A program made the position numbers and the translations under genes. 64,000 bases of DNA from Conus ventricosus (lineage: Eukaryota; Mollusca; Gastropoda; Neogastropoda; Conidae), in assembly GCA_018398815.1 (NCBI GenBank), contig CM031595.1, forward strand, positions 139,735,580-139,799,579, given 5' to 3'. Under the pieces are notes generated by a model. It saw only the letters and a program-made list of their open reading frames with translations, ran no database searches and was not told the DNA's origin. Positions 22,561 to 35,706 of the stretch are shown piece by piece; position 1 is the first letter of the stretch; each line of letters opens with the position of its first letter.

Positions 22561-22639
22561 GGCCAAAATTTAAATGAATCTGACCTCTTCTGAAATTGGT
22601 GAGGGGTTTTATGTATGTGTAAAATCAAGGTGTACACTC

Positions 22640-22795
22640 CCCTCACATGCAGACACCACTACACACAAGCACACATGCACGCACCATGCACGCTCACAAC
22701 ACACACACACACACCGCCCCACACCACACACACACACACACCACAAACCACAAACACACACACCAAAATCGCAAAAGCACAAACCCCACAAACAC
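22640..22795. repeat. CA-rich low-complexity stretch
   Basis: Interrupted CACACA array with many insertions. The open frames over it are by-products of the repeat. Confidence 0.7.
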
Positions 22796-22974
22796 TTTTT
22801 CGACGGGTTTGTTAAAAAAAAGGTGTTAACAGTGAAAACAGATTTTTATTTTTGGTGAATATTGTTTTTTTGGGAATATTGTCGCTACGTTATTTTGACG
22901 TTTGTAAATTTTTTTTTTCAATACTTGTTGAATATTTCTTGAAATTTTTTGTTCTTTGTTCCCGTTGGCTATTT

Positions 22975-23917
22975 CCGACCTGTTTTTTGTTCGTCAGTTT
23001 CTATTTACAAGCCATGGCCTGTGATGTTTTTCTGATCAGTTGTGTTTAACCTTCCTAACCGTGTTTTTTTCTTTAATTCTATCAGTGTTGTTATTATTTT
23101 AATGCTGTGTTTTTTTCTGTCAGTTTCTGGGTTTTATTTCGTGATTGTGTTTTTATTTCCCTCAGTTTCTCTGTTATTTTTCGTGAGTTGGGTTTTATTC
23201 TGGGGTTTTTTCTGTTATATTTCAGTGAGTTGTATTTTTATTCCGTCGTTTCTCTGTTGTCATTTCAGTGAGTTGTTTTTTTTTGTCAGTTTCATTTTAT
23301 TTCGTGGTTTTTGGGTTTTTTTTCGTCAGTTTCTCTGCATTTTTTCAGTCTTTTTTTTCTTCTGGGCGCAGGTGATACTCCGGGACATCCCCGTTAGCCC
23401 GGCAGTGGGGTTTTGTGTGTAGACCTTTTTTTTATCCCGCCTTAAGGCAGCCAACTCCATCTTCGGGGGAAAATTTTTTCAGTGAGTTGTGTTTTTTTTC
23501 TACATTTCTTTAATTTTTTCAGGAGTTAGTTTTTTTTCCGTCAGTTTTTCTGTTATCATTTTTAGTTGTTTTTTATCTGCATTTTCCCTGTTTTATTTCA
23601 ATGATTTTGTTTTTTTTCTTTCAGATTTTGTTTAAATTCATTCGTGTGCAATTTCATCATTTTTTTTTGGGGTGATTTTTTCATGAGCTGTATTTTTTTT
23701 TTTTTAGGTCCTGTTGTTTTTTTCCATGACATGAACTTTTGTCAGTCAGTTCCCGTTGTTATTTCCAGACTTGCTCTTTTTTTTTCCTTTTTTTCAGTTT
23801 TTCCCGTTTGATGGGTTCCATAATTTTATTGTTTTTCTTTTAAATGTTTTTTTGACTGTGCCTTAACCTTTGGTGGGTTTTTTTTTTTTTAGTTCTGCTT
23901 TGTTTTTATCATTTCAG
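22975..23917 (+). repeat. About 44-bp minisatellite of E6 acceptor plus exon start (contig B copy, degraded)
   Basis: Redundant, error-rich copy of the array at 39850-40880. Units contain GTCAGTTTCTCTGTTAT and TTTCAGTGAGTTGT. A SINE tail fragment (23349-23469) interrupts it at the same place as in the contig C copy. Confidence 0.8.
23349..23469 (-). mobile_element. SINE tail fragment inside minisatellite (contig B copy)
   Basis: Degraded match to the tail of the SINE at 13300-13712; same insertion as 40271-40401. Confidence 0.75.
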
Positions 23918-24019
23918 TTCCTGTTTGACTATTTCCATGATCTCATGGAGAAGAAAGGTTCAAGCATCAGCAGCATCATTTCTTCTGAAAAACGCCCTCC
24001 TGCAATTAAACATACTTGT
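23918..24019 (+). CDS. CPS III/CPS1-type gene, exon E6, contig B copy
   Basis: 102 bp, identical in reading to 40881-40982 (FLFDYFHDLMEKKG and on), acceptor ATTTCAG, donor GTAAGT. Intact in this copy. Confidence 0.93.
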
Positions 24020-24274
24020 GTAAGTATGTCCTTTGTGTATTTTGTAAAGTATGCAGTAGTGCCAGGTTTTTCGGAACATTATAAATTTTCATGAAATCAA
24101 CATTTGTAGATACAACGGATTGATTCCCTCCGTCTCCTTCACCCCTGCCATCCACTCTTCTCCCACCCCTCTCCTACCCCACTGTTCTCCTCTCTGTCTA
24201 TAAGAGTTTGGTGAGAGGAATGTCTCTGTCGGAAAGAAAGTATGTGGTATGTGCAGGATATGTGTGTTGTACTG

Positions 24275-24285
24275 TGTGTGTGTGT

Positions 24286-24379
<94 letters not shown>

Positions 24380-24380
24380 A
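24275..24380. repeat. (GT)n microsatellite
   Basis: GT array in the E6-E7 intron; redundant with 41235-41345. Confidence 0.95.
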
Positions 24381-24506
24381 TGCATGCTTGTGAAAGAGTG
24401 TGTGTGTAGACGTGCACGTGTGTGTATGCAACATATTGTCTGTATCTTTCTTATGTTTCGGCTGTTTTATCATGTTGATGACAGTGGGTTGCCATTATCC
24501 CTGCAG

Positions 24507-24602
24507 GTGTCCAAAGTGCTGGTGCTGGGCAGTGGGGGACTGTCCATTGGTCAGGCAGGAGAGTTTGACTACAGTGGCTCCCAGGCCATCAAAGCTGTCA
24601 AG
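24507..24602 (+). CDS. CPS III/CPS1-type gene, exon E7, contig B copy
   Basis: 96 bp, intact, same reading as 41474-41569 ([17 protein letters not shown] motif), acceptor CCCTGCAG, donor GTGAAA. Confidence 0.95.
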
Positions 24603-25419
24603 GTGAAAAGAAATCTGTGGCTTAATTATTCACGACAGTTTAGACACATTGAATGAAAGTAAAACAACAGGTATTGCATGTAATGATCACGAATGTGTAT
24701 TTTATAAAGACACACAGTTCTTTACATAAGTGGAAGAAAATTGTGAACAAAAATTATTGCAGTTTGACTGATGGGTTATAGTGCACCATGAATATTTGTT
24801 TTACACAATAGTGTCAAATAGTGTGTGTAGAAGATTATTAAGAAGTTAATGGCATTGGATTAAGTCTTATAGATAGCATAAGTAAACGTGCATTTGGTGT
24901 TCCTTTTACAAAAAAAACAAAACAAACTTGTTTGCTGGTTTCTCTTGCGCTTCAGACATTATTTTAAGCTTTTGGTGTATTTTTATTGAAAAAAAGAAAA
25001 AAGGAGAAAAATTTTGCTGATCTCTGGCATGTTATGTATCATTATGAATGAAAAAAGACTGCTTTTGTGTGTTCAGTGTTGTGTGGGAGATGACAGGCAT
25101 AACAAGCAAAGTTGTACTTTAAGAAAAGAAAAAAGGTGTGTTGTTTTTCACACTGACTCCTTGACAATAACCACACTCAGATGATGCTGAAATACTCCTT
25201 TTGCCATTGTCAATTGGTATAAATTGCATTACCGTACTGCAGAGGGACAAGTCATATTCAATTGGCAGATAAAAGGGTGCTGCATAATTTTGACCTCAAG
25301 TTGGCATTCACTCTAAACAGCAGTGCAAGACAAATCTACATAAATCAGCATACCCAGATGGAATTCCAGCAAATGAAACTGATATGGTATGAGAAGAGCA
25401 ATATAATATACAAGCAATG

Positions 25420-25515
25420 GACACCGCACACATACACATTTGCCCACTTATATCCACACACATTTACACACACATACCCACACACATACACACTCACACA
25501 CACACACACACACAT
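25420..25515. repeat. CA/ACAT-rich stretch in the E7-E8 intron
   Basis: CACACATACAC-type low complexity. The rest of the 24603-25618 intron shows nothing recognisable. Confidence 0.7.
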
Positions 25516-25618
25516 ACTCATATACCTGCACAAATACACACTCAACAAATTTCTTCATGTGAGTTTATCTGACAAAGCTGCTGACACAAGATCAACCTGT
25601 TCTGTTTGATTTATGCAG

Positions 25619-25808
25619 GAGGAGGAGGTCAAGGTGGTGCTGATGAACCCAAACATAGCCTCAATCCAGACCAATGCTTGTGGAGAGAAGGAGGCAGATG
25701 TGGTCTATTTCTTGCCTATCACAGCAGACTTTGTGAAGGAAGTCATTGAACGAGAGAAACCAGATGGCATCTTGTTGTCTATGGGAGGCCAGACGGCGCT
25801 CAACTGTG
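25619..25808 (+). CDS. CPS III/CPS1-type gene, exon E8, contig B copy
   Basis: 190 bp, intact, identical in reading to 42584-42773 ([10 protein letters not shown] and GGQTALNC motifs); acceptor TTATGCAG, donor GTAAGC, ends in phase 1. Confidence 0.95.
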
Positions 25809-27141
25809 GTAAGCACAACAGTGCTGACTTTTAACTATAACTAGCGAGCACTAAAGTCTTCTGGCTGTTAAGTTTTCAACTGCTGTTTAGCTACAGAGGT
25901 GAAGTGGTTTACATTGCAACTCCTGGCTGGAAGGTTTTGAATTCAATTCTAATGAGAGCCATTTGTGATTTTTCTGTCTGTCTGGCTCTTACCCAGAGTT
26001 GAGTTTGCTATGGGCTCAACTGGGAAGACAGGAACCACACAGCTGAGTTTCATCTTGTTAATGAATGCATATCTGAGAGTGTTGCTCATATTTCCTGACC
26101 AACTCTGCAGGTGCGTGTATTTCCTGGGCCTGGTTGCCACTGGGGTATATTATGAAAGTAAGCAATGAGTACAACCCTGTCATGCAGACTCAGACCAAAT
26201 GGAACTCTATGTTAACATCTTCATTGTCATCCTCCTCTCAGTTAGCATGAAAAGAATGTCTCAGATTCTGTGGTCTTTAATTCCCTGCTCTTATGTTGAC
26301 TTCAGATTCAGTTTCCTCTGCATGTCTATGCTCTTGGTTAAAGTTCAAGTGGTCACTGGTATTAGTGAGTTCATAGGGACTGTCCCTAGATGGAAGTGGT
26401 GGCACTCTCCAGAGGGGAAGCTCAGTCACACTGGCTCTGTGACTGAGCAATTATTGTCATCAGTAGGGGGTTTAATAGATGGTGTTCTGGGTAAGTTGGA
26501 TCAAAACAGCTTCACTGAACACCACTGAATTGACTCAGCAGCAACAGTGTGTTTCCTCTGGTGGTTGTCTCATGGCAGCTGGACTCTGTATGCTCCTAAG
26601 GATTGCCAGTGCTTGGTCTGTGGCGGGACAAGCCAAGCTGTGGTTGTGAACAAGAAGCTGGAATGAGAGGCATGTTTGTAATTCCACTGAGGTGGCATAC
26701 AAGATGGGACAGCCCCCCAAAAGTTTAAAAAGTGTTTTAGATATTAATATCTCTGATGTGTGATTTATTTCCCATCGTAAATCCATTTAGTTTTATCCTT
26801 TGACTGGTTAACCATAGCAAAAGCACATCAGTGTACTTGAATTTGAAAGACAAAAACCCTTTTGTGTGTATGTGTTCAAAATCATGGCTTGTTCAGCTGA
26901 ATGGAATGATGCTGAATGAGATGAACAGGTCATGATAAATATAGTTGCTTGATCTGTGTGCTCCACCCCAAAAAATGTTACAGTTGTTGACCGGTATTGT
27001 CGTCAATGGCAATAGCGAGAAAAATTAAGATAGGGCGATAAAACAGTATCAAAAATGAAGTTGCAATCAGGACAGCAAAATGTTGTGCTGATTCCAACAG
27101 AGTTGTGAAATGACAAAACAATTTCTTTGTCTTTGGGGCAG

Positions 27142-27428
27142 GTCTGGAACTGCAGAAGAGAGGTGTGTTGCAGCAACACAATGTGCGTGTTCTGGGAACT
27201 CCCATCAGTAGTGTTGAAGCCACTGAAGATCGACAGATCTTTGCTGATCGCCTGAAAGAAATTGGAGAGAAGGTGGCCCCTAGTCAGGCAGTAGACTCCA
27301 CTCTCAAGGCCCTGGCAGCTGCCAGTGTGATTGGATATCCTGTGATGGTGCGAGTTTCCTTTGCCCTGGGGGGACTGGGGTCGGGGGTGGCCAAAAATGA
27401 ACAAGAACTGACAGCCATTGCCAACAAG
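27142..27428 (+). CDS. CPS III/CPS1-type gene, exon E9, contig B copy (frame intact)
   Basis: 287 bp with an open frame through the exon, unlike the contig C copy, which has lost a C. It reads [18 protein letters not shown], then [14 protein letters not shown], then GYPVMV and ALGGLGSG. One local difference (VSFAL here, AAFAL in contig C) is probably an error here, since the family has a small residue followed by AL. Acceptor GGGGCAG, donor GTATTT. Confidence 0.93.
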
Positions 27429-27756
27429 GTATTTGTGAAAATAAGAAATGTCATGAAACAGAAAGCTCCATTTTCAGTGCGTGAAACCTGTTTAACGATT
27501 TGTTTATTAAACAAGATGGATAGTGATTTTTTTAGAATTTCAATATATTCAAAGGTTTCTGAGGTTCAGATTGAATGTAATAATGAATTATCAAGTCAAC
27601 AGTATCAATTCCTCCAGTCTGAACCCGGGGTAAAAATTCCTGTTTTAAACATTGCCAAAGAATGAGGATGATTATTTCATCTTTTTCATCATATTCTTTT
27701 TACCTCTCTTTGAGTTTACAGACTTTATTTATTTGTTTCAACAACTTTTTTGGCAG

Positions 27757-27903
27757 GTTTTTGCTGTCACAAACCAGATCTTGGTGGAGAAATCATTGTT
27801 GGGGTGGAAGGAGGTGGAGTATGAGGTGGTGAGAGATGCTACAACAAACTGTATCACTGGGGTGCAACATGGAAAACTTGGACCCCCCTCGGCATTCACA
27901 TGG
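27757..27903 (+). CDS. CPS III/CPS1-type gene, exon E10, contig B copy (damaged)
   Basis: 147 bp against 145 in contig C, with extra bases near ACAACAAACTG, GGGGTGC and the C6 run breaking the frame. [19 protein letters not shown] is readable. Confidence 0.88.
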
Positions 27904-28287
27904 GTGAGATCATCGGGTTTTTGATTCCTCTAAAAAAACAAAACAAAAAAAACTCAGACTACAATTTTGGTGCCAATTTTACAGCAGTATGAAATAATAG
28001 TATAATTTGGTAGTATAAAAATTAACAGAAATTTATAATGTTATAATATATAACCAAAAAAAGGGATGTCATTGAAAATGTTGCAATGAAACTGAACAGA
28101 TTTTACCCCCCACTTTGGTCATGGAGAGAATATTGAATCAGGGGGGAAAGTGAATGATGATGATTCTATGTTTTTAGCACTTTCAGAGGAGGCATCAATA
28201 ATTCAGGGTTTTTTTTGGGGGGGAAAAACACCCCAAAATTGGTAACCAAAACCCTCGACTTGGGTTTTGTGGTATCCATGTTCCATG

Positions 28288-28365
28288 GAGATTCCTTTAT
28301 TTGTGGCACCCAGTCAGACTCTGCCCAACAAAGAGTACCACATGCTGAGAGAACTGCTTTTGAAG
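28288..28365 (+). CDS. CPS III/CPS1-type gene, exon E11, contig B copy (damaged)
   Basis: Corresponds to 45242-45316. The acceptor AG is disrupted (TTCCATG for TTCCAG) and several indels break the frame. NKEYHMLRE-type sequence is recognisable. Confidence 0.75.
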
Positions 28366-28972
28366 GTACACTTGACTTGTGGTAAAGAGAATGTTGATGG
28401 TGCATGTAATTTTTTTTGGTGAATTTTGCCTCGTGATTCCTTGGGAACATGGGCTGCGACGACTGCAACGGTGCATTTTAAAATCTGATGTTATTTGTTG
28501 TCTCACGGGGATACTTGTTTTCTGCAAGAGAGTTCTTTGTCTTTGAGACAAAAATCAGAAATACAGTAACCAAGTGGCAAATTTCTTTTGCTTTCTACAA
28601 GAATTAAGTTCTCTTTTCAACTTGCATTGTGACTTTCGACAAAATTGAATATGTTCAGAAAAATTGGCACATAGCGCTGAAAGTATAAGGACACAAGCAG
28701 GAGTAGTCATACAACCCTGTTTTTTTTGCATTTCCATCACTTGTTATGGTTGAATTCCATATGAAAGGTTTAATAAACTGAAATAAGTAAGCTAAAATAA
28801 TCAACACTAAACCAAGGGAAAGTATGGACAATCCTTGGGTACCTGTGTAATTCGGGTTTTTTTTTCATTACCATCTTTGAACTGATGGCTTCAGTACATG
28901 TTTTTATTGTTTTGATTTTAAAGTTCGGGCTGGACACATGCATACTTTTTGATGTTGATCAGGTGGTGCATC

Positions 28973-29097
28973 ACTTTGGGATTGTGGGAGGGAATGCAAC
29001 ATCCAGTATGCTCTTCACCCTGAGTCTCTGGATTATTGCTCATTGAAATCAACGCTCGCCTTTCTCGAAGTTCGCACTGGCATCGAAAGGCTACTGG
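28973..29097 (+). CDS. CPS III/CPS1-type gene, exon E12, contig B copy (damaged)
   Basis: About 125 bp against 134 in contig C, with insertions and deletions (for example GTGGGAGGGAATGC, TTGCTCATTG). It is clearly the [11 protein letters not shown] exon. Confidence 0.88.
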
Positions 29098-29570
29098 GTC
29101 AGTAACCACCTGTGTCTGTCTTTATTCTGCATTCATGTTTGTTTGGGGTTAATGTTTATATTAAATGAGTGAAATCATTTAATTTTTACAACAGAAACTG
29201 ATTGCCACAACTGCCTACCTCTTTGTCTGACGATCTGTGTGCCTCCTGTTCCATATCCACAGATGAATCACAAATGGCAATTGTCATCGTCATCTGTTGT
29301 CATCATCATGTTTGGAAAAAAGAACAATTAGCAACAGGGACAGAACTTTTTAGGTGGAGGACAGGTTTTTATGCAGTCTGATTACTAAATTATTCCTCAC
29401 AGCAGTATAAATGAAGCTCTCTTAAAAGGTTACTTTGAAATCAGTAAGAGTCAGATGTGTAGGAATATGCAGTGATGAGCATGAGTATTCAAAGCCCTGA
29501 ACATCATTATGTTGATTCAAACTGAGTTGGGAGGGTGAACTTAAATTTGTTTTTCAGTTGTAGTCCACTT

Positions 29571-29745
29571 TTGAGTTTAGCTGGATTTTAAGCAGTTGTT
29601 TTCTCCGAGTTCAGTATTGAGTTTAGCTGGTTTGTAAGCAGTTGTTTTCTCCGAGTTCGTATTGGTTTAGCTGGATGTAAGCAGTTGTTTTCTCCGGTTC
29701 AGTATTGAGTTTAGCTGGATGTAAGCAGTTGTTTTCTCCGAGTTA
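29571..29745. repeat. 45-bp minisatellite (contig B copy)
   Basis: Four error-bearing units of TTTAGCTGGATGTAAGCAG followed by TTGTTTTCTCCGAG; see 46537-46716. Confidence 0.85.
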
Positions 29746-30170
29746 ATAGGTACTCTTGTATGACACTTCAGTGTTCTGCTCTGCTTGGAAACTTGCCACC
29801 GAGCACTTGTCTCCATAGCCTGAGCATGCAGAGCGCATAAAACCTTGTTTTCATTATAATCTACAATTTGTTTTTAGATTTTTAGGCATGGAAGTTATCT
29901 ATCCCATAATGCCAGTGATCAGATTAGGTCTGAAGTCTAACACAGAAGTAAGACAAATTTCAAATTGCTAAAATGTTACATAGGTATTGGTTGCATGCCC
30001 AGGCAGTATGCATGCCCACAAGAAATATAGTTCTGCTGGAATGTATAGGAAAAGAGTTAAGTTTTAAGAACAAACAAACAAGCAACATACTCGCCACATT
30101 GCACCACATGCATTTTTCAGACGGGTAAATGTAGCGAAACCCGGTTGCCTGATTTTGTCTGTGGATGTAG

Positions 30171-30366
30171 GTACCCTCTGGATTCATTGCGGCCAAGTGT
30201 CCATGGGTTTTGCTCTGCCAGAGCTGAAAACTCCGCCCCCCTGATGATTACTGCCTGCTTTGAGCCCAGTTGGACTAAAATTGTCACCAAAATCCCGCGC
30301 TGGGACCGGGGACGATTCCACAACACGTCCAAAGACATTGGCAGTGCCATGAAAAGTGTGGGAGAG
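30171..30366 (+). CDS. CPS III/CPS1-type gene, exon E13, contig B copy (damaged)
   Basis: About 196 bp against 199 in contig C, with lost bases near CTCTGGATTC and AGCTGAAAAC. The acceptor GATGTAG and donor GTGAGT are preserved. TKIPRW and MKSVGE are readable. Confidence 0.9.
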
Positions 30367-31021
30367 GTGAGTTGTGGTTCTTTTCCCTTTGTGCCAACAT
30401 GGGACGTTTTCAACAAGTGACAAAGATATGTTCTTTGTGTTTGCATGTGAGAAATGAGTGTACTTGCACGCTTTACAGATTTGTGTGTTTGTATATGTTG
30501 TGTTTATTGACTGTATGTGTGTGCGTGGGGTGTGTGTGAGTGTGTGTTTAGTGATAATTCCTAGGATAGATTAACTTAGTCTTTGTACATATAAATTCAT
30601 GGTTTATTTTGGGTGGCCTGGAGACATTTAATTTGACTATGTTTGTAAAATTTGTTAAATAGAAAACGTTAACAATCATTTCCTAAACAGTATGATGAAG
30701 TAATTCTGAGTGATGTTCCCTCTTCACTGATATATTTTTGGTATTGACTTTTAAAAAATTTGTGATGAGAAAATTCTCTCAAAAAATGAAACATTACAGC
30801 TGCTGCATGGTCTGGAAAATTATTTTAGCCACAAAAATCTCGGCCTGCAGAGCTAACAAAACTGCCGTGGAATGCTGTGGTCTGACATGGTAAAGTATTT
30901 GACGCCAAATGAAAACATTACAGCTGCTGCATGGTCTGAAAATTAATGGTAAAGGAAAACTGAAAATGAAGTATACAAATGTGAATTCATTTGACAAAAA
31001 CATAAAAACTGATTCCCGTAG

Positions 31022-31196
31022 GTGATGGCGATTGGTCGCACTTTTTAAAGAGAGCCTTCAGAAAGCTCTGCGCATGACCCCCCCTCTGTTGCGGGTTTCA
31101 CGTCCACTCTGCCCGCCGGCAAGAGTACCCAAAGGATTTAAACATCGATGCAATCTGCGCGTGCCCAAAAATTCCCGTATCCACCCCATTGCCAAG
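31022..31196 (+). CDS. CPS III/CPS1-type gene, exon E14, contig B copy (damaged)
   Basis: About 175 bp against 177 in contig C; the run CACTTTTTAAAG replaces CACATTTGAAG, and further indels follow. Same splice sites as 47980-48156. Confidence 0.88.
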
Positions 31197-31509
31197 GTGA
31201 CTGTATGCAACTTTTGGGGTGCCCCCATCAGTTCTGCTTTGTCAGCTGTAACTTTTTTTTCATGGTACTCATTCCAGCTCTTGTAGGGGAGGTAAACAGC
31301 CACACTGAGGATCATCTTGTCAAAGATTCAGTGCGAAATTCTGGGCAATCTACAGCTAATAGTCAATGTCTGGTTTTTTTTAAAGCCACTTTTCAGGGAG
31401 ATATTGCTTTTAGACAAAATCAATTTGTTTAGTAGAATTTTTTTTTGATGCAAATTATTCAGACATTGCCACTTAGACCTGAACCAAAATGGAACCAGAT
31501 TGGATTAGC

Positions 31510-31725
31510 AACCTTCTTTTGTAGGTGACTTGTTGTTTGTTCCTTAGACGATCCTGCTTTTTTGGGGGTAATTAGCATGTTGTTCTTGGATGATCCAGCT
31601 TCTTTTGTGGATAATTATCATGTTTGTTTCTTGGATGATCCAAAATTCTTTTGGGATAATTATCATGTTTGTTTCTTGGATGATCGTAGTTCTTTTGTAG
31701 GTAACTAGCTTGTTTGTTCCCTTTG
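31510..31725. repeat. 45-bp minisatellite (contig B copy)
   Basis: About five units with TTCTTTTG, GATAATTATCATG and TTTGTTTCTTGGATGATC; see 48478-48700. Confidence 0.85.
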
Positions 31726-32043
31726 GGTGAGATGGCTTCTGTGGTAACGAAACATGTTTGTTTCCATGCAAGAAATTAATCTGGATAAAGAGTTCATGAA
31801 CTGGGGATTTGAATTTAAATTTGTACAAATATGCCACCAAAATATGTTTGACTTCCTCTTCCAGTTCGTTTTGGTCTGATTCCGGTTTTTCATATTTATC
31901 TTCCTCATCTCGGTCATGATAGGAAAGTTTTTGTCTTTTTTATTTTCAATGATTTTTTTTTTTTTTTCTAATAGTCATAATACCTTTGTGTTCAGTACCC
32001 TTTTGTCTTTGTCTTTATATTACATTTTTTCATATATTTGCAG

Positions 32044-32162
32044 GCCTTCTTTTGATGGTACACAGTTGAAAAACGTGTGGAAGCTGACCGGATTGGACCG
32101 TTGGTTCCTTCAAAGTTGAAAAGCATTTGTTAACTTTCGAAACATGTGGATCAGCTTGGCAG
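32044..32162 (+). CDS. CPS III/CPS1-type gene, exon E15, contig B copy (damaged)
   Basis: 119 bp with compensating errors relative to 49004-49120. It preserves WKLTGLDRWFL in frame, where the contig C copy has lost a base. Confidence 0.85.
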
Positions 32163-33427
32163 GTCAGATGAAACCCTTTGCCCCTTCCCGTATTTTGAAA
32201 AAAGTATTGCCCGGCTGATTTGCTGTCAATGATTCAGGAGATGAGCAAGAAGATAGCGAAATTTAAAGGCACATAGACATGTTTAAGTCAGAGCCAGGGA
32301 CTGGTACACTTATACCCAGGAAATATTTAAAATGTGCGCTCTGAAGTTGTTTAGTGATTCACAAATGTAAGCTCAGTCCTCCAGATGCCATGGACAGATG
32401 TTCTCATTTTGTCTTGTCTGCCCACTGTACCCAGAATGGTGACAGTACTCAAAGTGGCATTGAAAAATGAGAAAAAGCCTGGCAGTCAGGCTTATCCGTT
32501 GTCTCCCGGAGAGGGGATCGGAAAACTTGAAGCAATAGCAATACATAAGCAGGGAGTTTTCCTCTTAAATATCTGTCCGGACAAAATGCCTTATCTCCAC
32601 TTGGCTTGAACAATACTCTCGATGGGGTGGGTTGGGTTTTAATAAAAGAAAAGCATGAAAGGGAGGGAGCCAGATCCTCATCCTACATGATCCTGTGCTC
32701 ATAATCTTTCAGATTGAGACTGATCATTCATGATTTTAATTCAACACCCTAAACATGAGATTTCCTGACCATCTGTTTCGTTCTCATGCAGAATTTCAAG
32801 TCTCTTCTATCTTTTCTTCTTTGCATGGAAAAATTTCCCGTGAGAATGTGCAAGCTATGGAATTTATTTCTTTTCTTCAGTCTTCTTTGGTCTTGACTCC
32901 AATTTTAACCATTACTTTGTCATCTAATTAAAACCCAATTTGGATGTGAATCTGCTGCTTGTTTGGCAGATGTTGCTTATTGCCAACACTCACCCGACTT
33001 GTAATTCTTTTTCCATTGTCTCCTCTTGAAATATGTAGAATCTATTTTTGTTGGACATATCTTTCGTGGCATTTCATTTCAGCTCTTGATTACTGGGTCT
33101 ACCCTTGTGTCTGTGACCTCCTCTTCCTCAAACCAGTCAAGATGTTCACATTAAGTTTGATTTGTGTGCCAACTTTTTGTACTGGTATCCTGGAATTTTT
33201 GGCACTTAGAATTTCAGAAAGTTGTTACCCTTTCCCTGCCCCACCTCGCTTTGGTCCTCAGAGCTTGAAAAAGTGTGTAGGGTACAGAGAGTAGTCTTTT
33301 CCCTATGGATACCATTTATAAAACCTGTCAAATAACAATGGAAGCTGCAATCTGGGCAATGTATCAGTTGAGCAAATTTGAGGGTTGTAGAGGCATTTGG
33401 TAACATGCAGATCTTACCCTTGTCTAG
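32163..33427. other. Intronic sequence without recognised feature (contig B copy)
   Basis: Start of the long E15-E16 intron. No exon, RNA gene or transposon domain recognised; redundant with 49121-50382. Confidence 0.6.
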
Positions 33428-34160
33428 CTAGGAGAACTAGGCAGCCAAAGACAAATACTAGTGACTCGCATTGCTTTCAGCAAGGTATGTTTGGTGCTGC
33501 AGATCTTTCAGTATGACAGCTGGAGTGCGGGGACTTCCTCCATTTTCAACCTGGAGCGTGTTTAACATTCTTCTGTCTGCTCCCTTTTATCGATCATAGC
33601 ACTAAGCTCTTTTTATTCCCCAGCCCCTATTTTTTCTTTTATTTTTGCTGGTACCTGATTGTTATTGACTGTGACAGCATATTTACAGGTTTTCCTTGTA
33701 GGACGGACGTCTTGGGCTGGGCCCCCGATGCTGGTCTGCCAGTCCGCAGCAGCCTGCTGAGCTGGTGGTGCCTGGAGGCCGTTGTGGGTGTGGTGGCCCC
33801 CCGTTGTGCCAAGTCGGCCATTGGCGATGTGTGGGGCCACTGCGGGTGGGCGGTGCCGTTGTGCTGGCCCGGGAAAGGGGGCATGATGGTTTGGCGTGTG
33901 GGGGATGCGTTCCAACGCCTGTTGAATTTTTGTGTCGATTTGGGCCGTGATGTTGCTCATGAAGGTGTTGAGCCATGGGGGCGGCATGTCCGGGTTGTCA
34001 TGGGCATGTGCAGTTTCCTCGCTGTTCGGTGGGTGTGTGTGTTGCTGGGTCTGGCCGCTATGTCCTCACTCGCCTTCATGTAGGCCTTCGGTGTCTCTGC
34101 GGTCTTGTTTTTGGCATCTGTAAATTTCCAATTCTTCGACACGAAAAGGGGGCTTTACCC
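33428..34160 (-). pseudogene. Gag-like retroelement ORF, contig B copy (frameshifted)
   Basis: Error-rich copy of 50383-51122. It preserves PPPWLNTFMSNITAQID and a run continuing NNNQVPAKIKEKIGAGE that bridges the frame break seen in contig C. Confidence 0.65.
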
Positions 34161-34164
34161 TGTA

Positions 34165-35706
34165 AGAGACCTGCGATTCCACAGTCGCGGCTAACGCATC
34201 CTGCGAGTTATATATAAAAATTGCCCCCACACCGCTGAAAGTAGCCACCTTCAGGCAAAATAGTGAGAACTGCAAAACCTCTTCCGGTTAATTGACCAAA
34301 ACGCTGGTGATTCGGAGGAAAAATAGCTGAGAACCCGCAAAAAACTCTTCACGGTTAATTCACAGACACTGGTGATTCGGAGTCCCAGTAGTATAGCCAC
34401 CTTGCTGAGAAATCTGCGTGAGTAGAAAACCTGGGACCGCTGCTGTAGCCGCCTTGCTGAAAAACGTGCAAGTTTATATGTAAACATGCCCCCCACACCT
34501 GAGTGCTGTAGCCGCTCGCTGGGGAAAACATGCAAAGTGATATCTATAAACATGCCCACACAAGCCGCCTGTTAGCTGCCTTGATGAACAAATTTTTGAG
34601 AACATGCCAAAAATTTCACGGTAAATTTACGGTCACGGGTTTGAAAAGGTCATTGAGTATAGGAAATTATGAGAACATGCACAGCTGATGTAACTGCATT
34701 GAGTAGAAAACAATACAGGGCACAGCTAATATAGCTGCATTGCAGAGAAACATGCAAGAGCACAGCTGATGTAGGTGGGATTGAGTAGAAAAACAATAAA
34801 GGGCACAGCTTTAAAATAGCTGCATTGTGGAAAAAAAACATGCAAGAGCACAGCTGATGAAGCTGCATTGAGTAGAAAACAATATAGGGCACAGCTAAAA
34901 TAGCTGCATTGCAGATAAACATGCAAGGGCACAGCTGATGTAGCTCCATTGAGTATAAAAAAAAATAGGGCACAGCTAATATAGCTGCATTGCTGAGAAA
35001 ATGCAAGGTCACAGCTGATGTAGCTGCATTGAGTAGAAAAAAATATAGGGCACAGCTAATATAGCTGCATTGCGGAGAAAACATGCAGGAGCACAGCTGA
35101 TGTAGGTGCATTGAGTATAAAACAAAATAGGGACAGGTAATTAGCTGCCTTGCGGAAAAACCATGCAAGAGCACAGCTGATGTAGCTGCATTGAGTATAA
35201 AACAATTAGGGCACGCTGTATAGCTGCATTGTGGTAAAACCCTGCAAGAGCACAGCTGATGTAGCTGCATTGGTAGAAAACAACATAGGGCACAGCTAAT
35301 ATAGCTGCATTTCGGATAACCATGCAAGAGCACAGCTGATGTAGCTGCATTGAGTATAAAACAATATAGGGCACAGCTAATATAGCTGCATTGCGAGAAA
35401 CATGCAAGAGCACAGCTGATGAAGCTGCATTGGTATAAAACAATATAGGGCACAGCTAATATAGTGCATTGCGGATAACCATTTCAAGGCACAGCTGATG
35501 TAGCTGCATGTGAGTAGAAAACAACATAGGGCCACAGCGATATAGCTGCATTGCGGATAACCATGCAAGAGCCCAGTGATGTAGCTGCATTGAGTATAAA
35601 ACAATATAGGGCCACAGTAATATAGCTGCATTGGGAATAAGCATGCAAGGCACAGCTGATGTAGCTGCAAATTTAGTATAAAACAATATAGGGCACAGCG
35701 AATATA
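34165..35706. repeat. Dimeric about 81-bp satellite, left part (contig B copy)
   Basis: Redundant with 51160-52661, with many lost or gained bases. The edge near 34200-34600 is diverged and the centre homogeneous. Confidence 0.85.

Noticed and set aside
24089..24473. His/Thr-repeat and Val/Cys-repeat proteins
   Set aside because: Translations of the GT/CA microsatellite.
34650..35453. 267-codon antisense frame rich in Cys, Leu and His
   Set aside because: It follows the 81-bp satellite period (a multiple of three); not a gene.
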